NCBI GenBank assembly: GCA_030015575.1 | Contig: JASDDO010000016.1 | Location: 68,693,396 to 68,757,395, forward strand | Length of the DNA stretch: 64,000 nt | Direction: 5' to 3' | Origin: Agapanthus africanus | Lineage: Eukaryota; Streptophyta; Magnoliopsida; Asparagales; Amaryllidaceae | Part shown: positions 1 through 11,449 of the stretch, piece after piece | Layout: the number at the start of each line of letters is the position of its first letter | Position numbering within the stretch: the stretch's first letter is position 1 | Translations under genes and position numbers: made by a program | Notes under the pieces: generated by a model | What the model was told of the DNA's origin: nothing | Databases searched by the model: none | What the model saw: only the letters and a program-made list of their open reading frames with translations

Positions 1-194
1 CCGCGAACTTGAGATAGAGAGAGACGTAGAAAGAAACACCAGAGCGGGTCCACTCACTGAGGCTATTCTTCGAACGCAATAGTTTCGCAAACGAGTTTTG
101 TGAGACTGACAAGTAGAGGAGTTGGGTGTTCGGTATCACACGGGCTGTGAGTATGCGACATCGCAATAATTAGCCTTGAGTGCAAGTGGGAGAT
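1..194 (+). mobile_element. E3: 3' end of the interior of an Angela-type Copia element
   Basis: This is decayed sequence from the end of pol and the 3' untranslated part of a Copia element whose body lies left of the window. It matches 14373-14575, the same part of E1, over its whole length. It ends in the polypurine tract AAGTGGGAGAT (184-194), which abuts the LTR start TGTTGG. No useful open frame remains. Confidence 0.85.
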
Positions 195-792
195 TGTTGG
201 AGATAGTGCCCTCAGAGTCAATTATTGGATCACAGGCACGTGATTGCAATGATTGAGGGAGGACCTATCCTGGTAGGACAGTCTTACTCGAGATGATAGT
301 ATGCTATCTAGTTTATCTTTATCATCGTGTACTACTTTAGGTGACCTGACAGGTCGCTATTACACGTTGATAGAGCCCCTAGGATTCTTGCTTGACTGCC
401 AGCAGTATGAGGGCGATCATATAAGTGAGAGCTGGAGTCTATAAGTGAGAGCTTGGAGTCTATAAGCACATCCTTAAAAGGTCCCTAGTCGGGGGAGTTT
501 CGAGACAGGGCATCGATTCTCTAAAGTAGACTAGTGTATACAGTCGAGACCCCGACGAGGGGCGGTGGCCGGTCTCACAAGCCACTGGTGTCAGTTGGTT
601 CACCTAAGATGTATACAGGTGCTCATTGGGTTATGAGTACACCGGACAGGACTCGCCGGGAACATGCTAGTTGGTCTTATACCTGACGTCAGATAGCAGT
701 TCCCAGGTGACATGTGTACAGGTTGGTTCATCGACCTGAGGATCGTCATTTGTCTCGTGTGAGTTCCCACTGTGCTTTGATTACTACCCTAC

Positions 793-812
793 CACGGCTC
801 AAAGGAGTCGTG
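793..812 (+). other. LTR stem-loop CACGGCTC-AAAG-GAGTCGTG
   Basis: An 8-bp stem (one G-T pair) with loop AAAG lies about 600 bp into the LTR. The same position in other LTRs keeps the pairing: 30385-30404 and 38242-38261 in D, 5522-5541 in E2. In S (17636-17653, minus strand) the stem is CACGTCC/GGGCGTG, so both arms changed together. The function is unknown; this may be a transcript structure. Confidence 0.5.
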
Positions 813-1300
813 CAAACAGGTTTTAGTTGGGTACAGTCCCGAGCCACATGGAGGCAGTGAGCGGATCTTCAGGGGTTCGTCTCTCCCGGTATTGGGGGTG
901 AGGTCGCGTTGTGTCTAGAAGAGCCATTACACGAAGTCCTTGGCCAAGGCAGGAGATTTACTGGTTGGTATTCCAGTAGTATCTCAGGGTGTTCTGGGCT
1001 ACACTCCGACACGACTTGTACCGCTTTTGGGGGTCTGACTTTTACCAACCCCCTAGGCCCGACATGCGATGCTCATAGACGAACGGACCGGACTGTACGG
1101 ATATTGTCACTGACAGGCTCAGTAGGGTGTCAGGATGAGTTCGCTCATCGACGTCCCTTTTGGTCAATAGCTGGTGGCCCATCACGTATTGGCTTATACT
1201 TCTGACGTGCTAGTGGTTAAATCCACAGCCATAGTATTGACGAGTCTTTAGAGTCCTCCACACTTACAGTTACTCAAGCTTTCGGGCGAAACGCTGTAGA

Positions 1301-1534
1301 GGCCGTATGGAGATATGGCAGGGTCCGATCAGATACGTGCGGTATTGCACGGATCAGGATCGGACGGTTAGTACTAGAGGCCGTATGGAGATATGGCAGG
1401 GTCCGATCAGATACGTGCGGTATTGCACGGATCAGGATCAGACGGTTTGTACTAGTGGCCGTATGGTTATATCGCAGGGTTCGATCAGATACGTGCGGTA
1501 TTGCACGGATCAGGATCGGACGGATATTACTAGC
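1301..1534 (+). repeat. Three tandem 78-bp units, each holding a hairpin
   Basis: Units begin GGCCGTATGG at 1301, 1379 and 1457, a period of exactly 78. Each contains the inverted repeat GTCCGATC...GATCGGAC around GTGC...GCAC. The E1 and D LTRs have a single hairpin at the same place (about 15660-15695 and 30905-30945), so E3 amplified a pre-existing LTR hairpin. Confidence 0.8.
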
Positions 1535-1749
1535 CGGCTTTAGTTTAAGCCGGATCCTAGTTTAGTACAGTGTAGATTTTGTCTCATTGCATTTGTATCC
1601 GGACGGAATACAGATGCGGGTGTGTATGCACAGTATCGGGGTTTTCCTGTAATTTATTACGAGACCAGTTTTCTGGAGTTGCCAGTTTGCATTCCGTTCC
1701 GGGCGGTTTTCCTTTGTTCTTTCCCGGCCGAACTTTTCCGATGGAGGGG

Positions 1750-1773
1750 GTTATTTGCAAGTTTGCAAATAAC
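1750..1773 (+). other. Perfect 11-bp inverted repeat in the E3 LTR
   Basis: GTTATTTGCAA and TTGCAAATAAC are separated by only 2 nt. The E1 LTR (15886-15912) and D LTR (31047-31066) carry perfect hairpins of unrelated sequence at the matching place, which suggests that pairing rather than sequence is kept. Confidence 0.55.
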
Positions 1774-2522
1774 ACATTGTGGAGGATTTTCTTGCAAATG
1801 TATTGATTATGATGGCATCTTTTCTTTTCAATCATCATTTGATTCTCTTTACATCAACCTTTTGCATTAAATTGAGATTAGAAGTGATTTGGAGTTGATG
1901 TGAGATTGTTATGATGATGTTTAGGATATGGTCACCTCTTACCTTTTACTACACTCACCTCCCTCTTGCATTTTGTATTCCTTCCTCCACCATTCTCATG
2001 GAAAAATGGTTGAACACATTTGAGAGAAAAGAAGATGAGAGCTTCATTTTGAGAGAGTAGCATTTTGATCTCTTTTCATGTTAAGAAAAATGCAAGCACC
2101 ATTTTTCTTATCTTGTTTCCTCCATCATCTTCAAATGGCAACAAACCCAAATGAGACATAGCCTCTACACTACACTTCCTACAACAAATCTTGGACGCGT
2201 CGGCCAGCCAACTTCGCGCCCGAGTTGCCTCGGTATTGAGGTGGGAGCCCGTAAAAGATGCAGGCGATGTGGTGCCCTTCCGGCGAGGAGGCGACGACCG
2301 GAGTTTCCGTAGAAGATCGGGATGACGACGAGAAGACCGGAGGACTCGGATCACTCGGTATATCTCTTCCCATCTTGTAGTTAGCTAGAACTAGTTTAAT
2401 GGTCCGATCCGGGTGTTTAGTGCGCGGTGGTGCCGGTTTGCTAAGTTCGCAAAATTAAAGTTTATCACCGCTTCCGTATTTGGCCGTCGGATTGACGGCC
2501 GGGGCGCCGCCGTGCACTTTCA

Positions 2523-4961
2523 ACTATCACCCTGTATTACCAATACATTGATTCTGAACGAATGTTATTAGATACCGAACCTGATGTACAAAATCATATC
2601 AGTCTCTTTACAAGTAAAGAAATGATAAAATTTTGTATTGTTGGATAATGTTTTGAACATTTCCTATATCAAAAGTTGATCGGTTCAGGCACGTTATCTA
2701 AAAGTATTGATGTTCTAAATCAAACTACAGTTCCTAGTATACAGAACACACACAAGAGGAAGAGTTCAGAAATGAACGAATCCTTCTTGAGGTATTGTAG
2801 ACTAGGTCACATCAATGCGACCCGATTGGCTGAAGTTACATTTTAGATGCATATTTAAATCAGTTTGAATTTACATCTTGTGAAACTTGCCAGTCATGTC
2901 ACAAAGATTAGATGACCATAGCTCTGTTTATTGGAAACAGAGAAGAGTTAGTAAACTCTTGGGACTGATATATGATGATGTATGTAAACTCCCCTGTCTA
3001 CATATGCCAGGACCGGTTCTTTGTACTTCATTATATTCTCTGATAATCTCTCAAGATTCAGTCATATGTTCCTGTTGAAACATAAGTCCGAACCTTTTGA
3101 GATATTCACAGAATATAAGTTAGAAGTAGGGAACCAAAATACGGGTATAAGTATTATGTCCTATGATAAGATCAGGGAGGAGAATACTTGTGCATGGAAT
3201 TCTTGGACTATTCTAAAGGAAAATGAGATTCTCTCTCAGTGTTACTCCTCTGAATGCACCACAGCACAACGGTGTATCGGGGTGGAGCAATCGCACCATA
3301 TTGGATATAGTGTGCTCTATGATGAGTACTACTGAGTTACCTATTTCCTTTTGGGGTTGTGCACTTGAGAAGCTGCATACCTATTGAATTAGGTTCGAAT
3401 CAAATCACTGCCTACCACTCCATATAAGATATGGTATGGGAAGAGCCTATCTCTTAAGTGAGTTAAGATTTGGGGTTGTCCGGCCTATGTCTAAAAGCAA
3501 AATCCGGACAAGATCGAAGCAAAGTCAGTTCTGTAGAACTGGAAAGGTTCCAGCTATACAAAACTGCAGCTGATGATTTGACAGAACCAAAGGATTCAAT
3601 AGTTCCCGACGAACCTCAGCCTCTCCGCCGATCTAGTAGGGTTCCTCATCCGCCTGAGAGATACCTTGGTTTCTCGATGACAGTGGGAGCAAGGAATGCA
3701 TCATGAGATGATGACACAACTAGTTTCGAGCAGGCCATCGAGAGTAGGGACTCTATAAGAATGGCTGGATGCTTAGCGATCTGAGATGGAATCCACATAC
3801 ACCAACAAAGTATGGGCTTTGGTTGCGATATCTGAAGAGTTAAATCCCCATCAGGAGCAAGTATATCTTGAGAAGATTACTTTGTGTAGATAGAAAAGTT
3901 GAAACTTTCAAAGCTAGACTTGTTAAAGGTTTTCGTCATCAACCAGGCATGGATTATGATGAAACCTTTTCCAGGGACTATGCTTAAGTCCATCCAGATC
4001 CTACTTGCCATTGCTACATACCATGACTACGATATCTGGTGGTTGGGTGCCATGACTGCTTTTCTAAAATTATGATTTAGAAGAGAACGTCTATAAGAAC
4101 ACAGCCAGAGAGCTTCGTAAACAGTGGGAGCAGCGGAAACGTGTGCAAGTTGCTTTACAGAATAAAGCAGGTATCGCGGAGTTGGAACGTCTGTTTTGAT
4201 GTGGTAGTCGAAGTGTTTGACTTCATCAAAATGGTAGATGAACCTTGTATGTACAAAAAGGTAGTAGAGAGTAAGGTGGTCATCCTCGTATTGTACGTAG
4301 ACAACATACTCTTGATAGGAAAAAAGAGTTTCCTATACTACGATCGGTCGATCTCCTCTTATCCCATGGATTCTCCAATAGGATAAAGATGATACCTCCT
4401 AAATCCTGAGATTTGGATCTATGAGATAGATCTAAAGGGATGTTAGGATTCTCACTAGGTATAGTGAGATTGTATCAATCGATCCTGGGGAGAATCACTG
4501 GAAAAGTTCCACACTGATAAGCACGACTGAGTGTCAGTCGCAGGCATTATCTTCACCCTCACTAGAGGGACGGTATGTTGGAAGAGTTCCAAGCTAGATA
4601 CCGTGACAAACTAGACGATAAAGGCTGGTAACATCGCTATTAAAGATACTACCAAAGAGGCAGTTTGGGTGTATATTGGTTCATGAGATGAACTAGGTTC
4701 CTACCATTGTGTGACAATAGAAGTGTGGCTTTGGCCCTGGAACCCTGGTCCCATCAGTGACCCAGACATATTCTGAGGCAGCATCACCTGATCATGGAGA
4801 TAGTTGATCTCCAGGTTGATCGAGGTTAGGAGAGTAGACTCAGAGGACAACACGGCGGATCCACTCACGAAGGCCTTTTCCCAAAGAGAGACTTTTAGGG
4901 GATAGTTGAGTATTAGATACTACAACTACTGCTACAGATGGCCCTAGTGCAAGTGGGAGAT
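2523..4961 (+). pseudogene. E2: decayed Copia pol (protease tail to RNase H)
   Basis: This is pol of an Angela-type Copia element, from just after the protease active site to the end of RNase H, broken by many stops and frameshifts. About 2523-2830 aligns with the Gag-pre-integrase part of C (reverse strand near 62000-62270). 3021-3335 is an integrase-core remnant. 3470-3706 keeps the integrase tail motif PLRRSSRVPHPPERY. About 3830-4390 is reverse transcriptase with the catalytic box changed from YVDD to YVDN (4294-4305). About 4500-4900 is RNase H. The 5' side is cut off by the E3 insertion. The 3' end has the polypurine tract (4950-4960). It is not functional. Confidence 0.88.
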
Positions 4962-7176
4962 TGTTAGTTATATGTATGCCCTAGAGGCCATTACTGTACA
5001 TTGGATGTATATTGTAGTGGATGCTGGGACATATATAGGTAGGACTTTCTTGCTCGACATGATAGTACGCTATCTGGTTGCTCTTTATCTTAACATGTAT
5101 ACTTTCAGTCTCTCTGTTACATGTTGATAAAGCCCTTAGGATGTGTACTCGACTTCCAGGAATATGATGTAGATCATACTAGTGGGGCCTGGGTACTCAA
5201 TGAGTACATCCTTCATTGTTCCTAGTCGTGGGAATATCGAGATGGGGCATCGATATTCCAGAGTAGACTAGCGTATATATTCTCGACCCATGTGATGGGC
5301 GATGGATGATCCCATATCCATTGGTGTTTGACATCGGAGATGGTATGCGGGTGCTCAGTGGAGACTGGGTACACTGGACGGACTCGCCGAGAACTCCCAG
5401 ATGGTATTATACCTCACGTCAGATGGCAGTTCTCTAGTGACACTGGTACAGCTTAGTCTGTTGACCCGAGATCGTCATAGAGTCTTGTGTGTCTCCCACT
5501 GTGCTTTGATTTCCACCCTACCACGGCTCTACTAAGTCGTGCAAACAGGTGGTTTTTGGGTACAGTCCCAATTCACATGGAGGCAATGAGCGATAGGAGG
5601 GGATTCGTCTCTCCCGGTATTAGGGGTTGATGTTGCGCTATGCTCAACTGGCCATAACAGGAAATCCCTAGCCAGGGTTGCAGTGATATACTGGTAAGAG
5701 TTATCAGTAGTTTCACGAATGTTATGGACCTCACGTCGGCATGACTTATCGAGCTATTGGGGTCTGACGTTTACCACCCCTAGGCTAGACTTGCGACATA
5801 TCAGACGAACAGACCGGACTGTACGGTAAGTGTTACTGGTTGGATTCACAGGAGTGTGAGCGGGCTTGCTCGTCGATCTTCTGATCGCTCAATACCCGGG
5901 TGGCCGTTACGTTTAGCAGACCGCTTGCGGCTTGTGGGTGTTTAATATGATCATCACCTGCTGCCGGCGTATTGACGAGTCTTTAGAGTCCTACACAGAG
6001 GTTTCCTTGCTCAAGCGAAACGAAATAGGAGCGCATATGAGATATGTGCGGGACCGAGAATAATGCGTGTATGTGATACCGTATTCTATTCTCGCGATGA
6101 ATGTATCGATTGGTTGTATGCAATATAACCTAGTTATCGAATCGAAGATTGATTCGATAAGTCGATACATTGGATACTAGTCGGTTATATGCGACATGAC
6201 CGGATCGTTAAATCAAGTGTTGATTTAATGATTTAATGCATAATTATATATTTGATATATTACCTTGCATTAACTAGTATTGGTTCACTTAAGATGGATT
6301 TTCTCACTTGATGTGCACATTGTATATATGATATATTTTTGTGCACTTGATTGTATCATGTTTGATGATACATGCATATTTGGGTGTATGTTTAGTTTAA
6401 ACCATGTTTAAGTGAATGGTTAGGGTTTTATTATCTTCTCTTGATTATTTAGTTTATTTATTTATTCTTTATTTTAGGAAAAGAAAAGATATGGTTGCTT
6501 ATTTTGTTTGTTTTGTTGAAACTTCAAGAAGCTTTGACCATTCTTGTTTTTTTCCTAAACCTAACCATTCACCTAACATTGGTTCATTCTCTACACTTAA
6601 CCATGGTTGCTATTATGATAAGAATGAATGGGATTTTCTTTTTAAGTTAATTATTTTTATACTTATCATATTCTTTTCTTCTTCTTCTTCTTCTTCAACA
6701 TGGAAAAAGCTTGCTACCATCAATGGCAACATGAGAAAAAGAGTGAGAAATCCAATTCTAAAGTGAACCCACTTCCTATTTCTTCATCCTCTACCACTTG
6801 CCAAGTAGTATAGGGTGGTTTCTTCACAAGTTTCATGACTTGGTGAAGTTGGAGCTTGATCTTGAGTTGCCTCGACGTAGATCATCTTCGGCATCGAAGT
6901 CGACGACCTAGCCCAATCATTTCTCCGACGAAGCTATAGCCAGAGTCCAGGATCCGATGATTGCAGCGGAGGGTCGTCAACACGGAGCTAGAGAGGTGGA
7001 GGACCGGATCTACAAAGGTTGTAATCACTTTCCTTTTAATTAAAGTAGTTAACTCGCTTGCATCGCCTTATTATCTAGTTAACGATCCGTATTAGGGTTT
7101 GTAGGCACATGAAAAATTTGAATTGGGCATATTTGATCTGTTGTGCAACCTCATTAGTGTGCCTAGGAACCCTACA
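4962..7176 (+). mobile_element. E2: 3' LTR, Copia/Angela family 2
   Basis: A 2215-bp LTR begins TGTTAG after the polypurine tract and ends CCCTACA. It is the same family as solo LTR S (2227 bp) and the C LTR (2231 bp), both on the minus strand. After 7176 the sequence becomes the tail of the E1 5' LTR, matching 18400 onward, so E2 was inserted in E1's LTR. The presumed TSD is GGTCG (7177-7181), with its partner outside the window. A TATA-like AT-rich stretch lies near 6244-6345. Confidence 0.88.
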
Positions 7177-7683
7177 GGTCGGCCCCTCTTGTGGGATTTC
7201 ATTCATTCATTTTTGCAAAAAGATTATGATGGTTTAGTGTATGGAAATTTCATATAGTTCAATTTCCATTTACCCGATTCCAAATGGCAACTTCTTTTAA
7301 CCGTTCATCTATAGCCTTAGACCTAACGAAACAAAGTGTTCTACTCATTCTCTACAACATCTTGGTCGTCTCTTTGGCAAACTTGACGACCGAGTTGCCT
7401 CGGTTTAGAGGCGGGAGCCCGTTTAAAGATCCATCGACGTAGTGCCACCTGGACGACGAGACTGGAGTTTCAGAAGATCGAAGCCGCCGCAACAAAGCGT
7501 GGGATGATGGTTAAAGACCGAAGGACTCGGATCGTTCGGTATAACAATTCTACCCTCTTTACAATATGTTAGTTTAGCTTTAATGGCAGATCCGGGTTAT
7601 AGTACGCGATAGCGCCAGTCGTAAAAGTTTTGTTCCGTATATTGGCGTCTGTTAGACGGCCGGGACGCTGCCGCATACTTACA
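7177..7683 (+). mobile_element. E1: tail of the 5' LTR (family 1)
   Basis: This matches the last about 510 bp of the E1 3' LTR (18394-18900), differing by scattered substitutions. It ends CTTACA at 7683 and is followed at once by a primer-binding site, which identifies it as a 5' LTR. The rest of this LTR lies left of the window, beyond the nested E2. Confidence 0.85.
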
Positions 7684-7684
7684 G

Positions 7685-7695
7685 TGGTATCAGAG
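7685..7695 (+). other. E1: primer-binding site, initiator tRNA-Met
   Basis: TGGTATCAGAG, one base after the LTR, is complementary to the 3' end of plant initiator tRNA-Met, the usual primer of Copia reverse transcription. The next base (A) departs from the complement. Confidence 0.85.
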
Positions 7696-7883
7696 ACTCA
7701 CCATTAAGCTATACTAACTTGTGTTAACGCGTTTAAAAGATCGATCGAACGGAATTTCCGAAACTATATTTTTCTGTACATAAAGTTTCTGTCGATTTTA
7801 AATCTGTTCTAAAATTCATTTTGCATGTCACAGAAACACAAGCAGGATTTTCTAAGCATACCGTACAAATTTGGTCACGTGAT

Positions 7884-7952
7884 CCCACTTAACCACCGCG
7901 GATCCGCGGTCAAACCTAGGGTTTTACCGCGCATCCGCGGCGGTTTAGTGGG
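7884..7952 (+). other. E1 leader: long GC-rich hairpin
   Basis: Arms of 26 nt (7884-7909 and 7927-7952) pair at all but about three positions around a 17-nt loop. It starts about 200 nt after the primer-binding site. D has a different but equally long hairpin at the same place (31923-31969). Confidence 0.6.
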
Positions 7953-8870
7953 AACAGTGAACCAAAATTGTACAGTGGCTTCTATATAGGAAAATGTGGT
8001 TTTTGGTATATTTCTTTTGGGCCCAGTTTTGGTTACTGTACAGCAGATGCTTATGGGGCCCACTTAGGGAAATTTTGTCGATCGAAATTTTAAACGTGTT
8101 AGTTTTTAGTACTTACTTTATATCTCCGACCGGGAATGTCATTTGATCGGTAAACCGCGTCTGATTGCTATAGTTCTTTTAGACGGGTTTGCGAACGTGA
8201 CATTCGCGTTGATGTTCTGTGTTGTGCTGTGATGTTGCGGATTTGTCGTGGTGGATAGCAGGGTGCAATGATAGTGCAGTTTGGATTTATTTGTACATTT
8301 GATTTTGCGGGGCGAGCGTCCGACTTGTGGACAGCCGTCACTTCCTGTTGTATATTATTCTTTTGGGGCACGACCGGGTTGAGGTCGATGTACCCGTTGT
8401 ACATATTTTTATTTCTGTACTAGGTTTATCCCGCGAAGAAGTGCACGGATAGCCGGGTTCTGGAGGGCAATGGGTCCGTATCTCATGGCTTTGAGAGGCA
8501 AATGGGACCTCACTCTAAAATTGGCAGACTATTCGCCGCACTCGTAGGGGGTACAGGTTGACCCAAGGAGGGGTGCTCAATTTACCGGATTCCGTGAAGT
8601 GCCGGGTGTTCCATTCACTATGTTGTGGGGACCACCTCGCTTCAGGTTTTGGCGGGTAACTTGCCGCACCCGTAGGGGTCTAGGTTTCATTGCACAGGCT
8701 ATCCACACGACCAGGGGAACGTCGGGTTTCAGTAGCGGCTCTGTGAAACCCGGGGATCCCAGATTATCTATATTGTTCTGTGATAATTATTACTTTTCTG
8801 TAATGTTGCATTTATCATACCTGGAGTGATTATTGTATATTATTCTATATACTATTAGATGTTGTATATG

Positions 8871-8963
8871 TTTTACACCTGCGCTAGTCCAGCCCCCGCT
8901 CTGTCGTTAGTTAAGTAACCTAACGGGTGATGACGGGACCCAGTGACGAATGCGGATGGCATA
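8871..8963 (+). other. E1 leader: conserved block of about 90 nt
   Basis: This is nearly identical to 32648-32740 in D and recognisable in C (63788-63886, minus). It contains the hairpin CGTTAG...CTAACG (8905-8910 with 8920-8925). It is much better conserved than its surroundings, as expected for a packaging or dimerisation signal. The role is inferred. Confidence 0.6.
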
Positions 8964-9108
8964 TACGTACATTTTATTTTCGTTATTTTCTGGTGTGATT
9001 GATGGGATTGCATTGATTCTTATCAATGCAAGGATAAAACAAACCTATATTTGATGTTGTTGGAACAAATTTAAAAATGAGTTATTACAAAGACGTTTTC
9101 CTTTTGTT

Positions 9109-9340
9109 TTGCATAGCGGTATTCAGTTAGAATATCCTGCACCTTATTCGACGAGGCAAGGGCCGAGATCCCTTCACCGGGAGTGACCCCTTGGGCAGAA
9201 GTTTGCGTCAGGGTAATAACTTAAATATAGTCGATCACAAGTTGCTTTGCATCGCGGTATTCAGTTAGAATATGCTGCACCTCATTCCACGAGGAAAGAG
9301 ACAAGATCCCTTCACCGGGAGTGACTACTTTAGCAAAAAG
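9109..9340 (+). repeat. E1 leader: duplicated module of about 100 bp
   Basis: Two diverged copies, about 9109-9203 and 9241-9340, each hold ATCCCTTCACCGGGAGTGAC. C carries the same duplication on the minus strand (about 63413-63513 and 63565-63660). D lacks it. The duplication therefore predates the split of the E1 and C families. Confidence 0.7.
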
Positions 9341-9473
9341 TTTTCGCTACTATATTTTTATAAAAAGCTATTAGGTTCCTTCAACGAGATCAAGTTCATT
9401 ACGTTAAAGGTTTTTCACCAAAAACCAGCCGTAAACCTCCGTCATTTCTTATAGATGGTCAGTAGTATTCAAG

Positions 9474-9681
9474 CTATGTTTGTTGGCCTACGTTAAGGCG
9501 TAGTGTTTGGTAGCTGCTGGGTATTCATTTGTTGCATAGATAGATGCATTAATTTAGGACAGACGTACAGCCTTGTTGGCCTACGTCAAGGGCATGTACG
9601 ATGACCTAAATTAATCAGGACAACGACGGGCAGAACTTGACATGTGGCTTATGATTTGTTGGCCTACGTCAAGGTCATAAG
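9474..9681 (+). other. E1 leader: row of three related stem-loops
   Basis: Each unit has an outer stem, then the core GTTGGCCTACGTCAAG (which can form an inner stem TTGGC/GTCAA with loop CTAC), then the closing arm. Outer stems: 9474-9479 with 9498-9503; 9564-9572 with 9591-9600 (9 bp, one bulge); 9648-9655 with 9674-9681 (8 bp, one wobble). Stem sequences differ between units while the core is shared. The same row occurs in D and C. Confidence 0.6.
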
Positions 9682-9849
9682 AGCATGGGATAAAAATTAT
9701 ATCGGGAGTTTCAAATATACATGAAACTTGCCAGACTTGCGCATGCCTTCTGGAGTGTGTTAACTTGAGTGGCTTCCATCAAGTTATCATACGATGATAG
9801 TTGGATCCTGATTCTCACTGATGAGTTGGTTTACTCTTCGGATGACTGT

Positions 9850-11190
9850 TCATACCATAATATTGCATTATTGTATTCCCCATTCTTATTCGTTTTATTA
9901 ATAAACAGGTGCTTTTGATGCATGTCTTCTATATATTACAGGTTACAGGTTCTTGGACAGAAAACAGTGAAAACAATGAAAAGACGATGCAAAAGTGGAC
10001 TTTGACCGACAAACAGAAGACTCTTGATCAACCCTACATCAAAGATAAAATTTAAAAAGTACAAAGCAATGCAAGGTCCAAGATAACAAAGCGAACGGTT
10101 ACAAATCCATTGCAAATTGTTCACTGGAGATCTGGAAGAAATAAAGAAGCCAAATTGAGAAAAGATCCAAAGAATATAAAAGCCCAGGAAGCCCAAAATA
10201 ATACCAGGAATTTTCAGCAGGTGATCAGACCAATGGGCCGCGGAACCACGGCCTAAGCCTGCCAATGCCGCGGTTCCGCGGCTACATGAAGCCCGAGCTT
10301 CAATAATTTTTTACCAAAATATTTGGCTGCGCTGAATACTTAACCTAAGGGCAAATTTGTAAATTTAGACATGCGGATCAATTTGTAACCTAGGGTTTCC
10401 TATTCTCTATAAATAGAAACTCTAAAGCTTGTATTCTTTTCATGTCTCCTTTTAATAATAAATTCAGAATTCTTTATGGAGAGCATCGGTGCCTCTTTTC
10501 AATTCATGAATTCAGATCTGACAACCTGCGTTGATGTTTGGAGAGAGCCATCTGTAAGTAGATTTATTTAATTGCTCTAGTTTAGATTTCAATTCTTTGC
10601 CCTGGGTAGATTTAATTCATTGCTGTAGATAATTGTTTAGAGTTAGCTTTGGGAAAGGCTTTTGAGAGATGAGATCTCTCATCCCTTTCTTACCCATTAT
10701 ATATTTACAATAGGACTCCATGCATACACGCACACACCGCGCCCTACGGCACCCTCTCCCTCGTGGTAGCGGTGATACCGTAGTATAAAGGCCCGGTTGC
10801 ACGCGTTTTCCATGGAGATTAGGGTAAGGATCTCTAAAGGAAGGACAAGAACCTAGAGGAAGGAACACCTTCCCGAATGGATCTAATCCCCTTTATTGAT
10901 AATTACCATAACTCCTCATAGATCTTCATTTGGGTATAGAAAGCGTTGAGATTTACTTGCATTTCCAAACCATCCCTAAACCTAACCCTAGCAATATTAG
11001 ATCTAGATAATCGTAGTATAGAATAATATAGGTTTTTAGATTTAATAATTAATCCGAACACCGTTTGGAATTAACTCGTAAGAGCGATTAGGAAATTCAC
11101 AACATCCCTGTGGACCGACCCGTACTCACCGGCTAGCTTCATGCGACGCCGTACTTGATTGCGGTTAATAGATAAGTTTTTGACATCAAT
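9850..11190 (+). mobile_element. LTR-like insertion in the E1 leader (probably a Gypsy Athila/Tat-type solo LTR)
   Basis: This stretch is absent from the D and C leaders, so it is an insertion; both boundaries are approximate and I could not find a clear TSD. It has a TATA box (TATAAATAG, 10408-10416), a poly(A)-signal-like AATAATAAA (10454-10462), and near its right end the phrase CCCTGTGGACCGACC followed by AAGTTTTTGACATCA. That is the style of Athila/Tat LTR ends. A perfect 11-bp inverted repeat, GCCGCGGAACC/GGTTCCGCGGC, lies at 10237-10247 and 10272-10282. The family assignment is inference from the end sequence. Confidence 0.4.
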
Positions 11191-11308
11191 CAGTGGCCCT
11201 GACTAATTCTTCTTTCAGGTTTGGAGGAGAATTTGAGATTACAGTGGGAGGTTTTCTAATTAGATAAAATGATAACCATTCTGATCTAGAGTGCACGCAG
11301 AGTGTTTC

Positions 11309-11344
11309 TTTTCTCTCTCTCTTTGGCAGCGACCTTTGACCGAC
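11309..11344 (+). promoter_or_regulatory. E1: splice-acceptor-like tract before the coding region
   Basis: A pyrimidine run ends TTTGGCAG with AG at 11338-11339, followed by CGACC. D (AG at 33721-33722) and C (minus strand, AG at 62637-62636) have the same pyrimidine run and AG followed by CGACC, although the sequence beyond diverges. This looks like a conserved 3' splice site. Confidence 0.45.
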
Positions 11345-11449
11345 CCTAGACTATAACTAAGTAACCAAGTTGACTGAACCTTCTTATTATACTGGCTTTT
11401 GGATTGTCTATAGTTGCATAAGTCATTGCAGCTCCTTCTTTTACCCTTT

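Larger units (their letters stand above)
195..2522 (+). mobile_element. E3: 3' LTR, Copia/Angela family 1
   Basis: A 2328-bp LTR begins TGTTGG directly after the polypurine tract and ends CA at 2522. Its first about 1.2 kb aligns with the E1 LTR (14576 on) and more distantly with the E2 and D LTRs. Its tail (from about 2150) aligns with 7300-7683 and 18500-18900. The base after it (2523) resumes a Copia protease/Gag-pre-integrase sequence, so E3 sits inside E2. The presumed TSD is ACTAT (2523-2527), but its partner lies left of the window. Small open frames inside (909-1205 and others) are chance frames. Confidence 0.88.
7684..9849 (+). mobile_element. E1: 5' untranslated leader
   Basis: This long non-coding leader is homologous to the leaders of D (31715-33685) and C (minus strand, 62664-64000). 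It holds a GC-rich hairpin (7884-7952), a conserved block (8871-8963), a duplicated module (9109-9340) and three hairpins (9474-9681). Open frames here (for example 8599-8829) have no counterpart in the other leaders and are taken as chance. Confidence 0.75.

Noticed and set aside
4962-7695. LTR with pol on its left and a primer-binding site on its right, suggesting a three-LTR product of unequal recombination
   Set aside because: The stretch is two LTRs of different families joined at 7176/7177 (an E2 3' LTR ending CCCTACA inside the E1 5' LTR tail), so nested insertion explains it.
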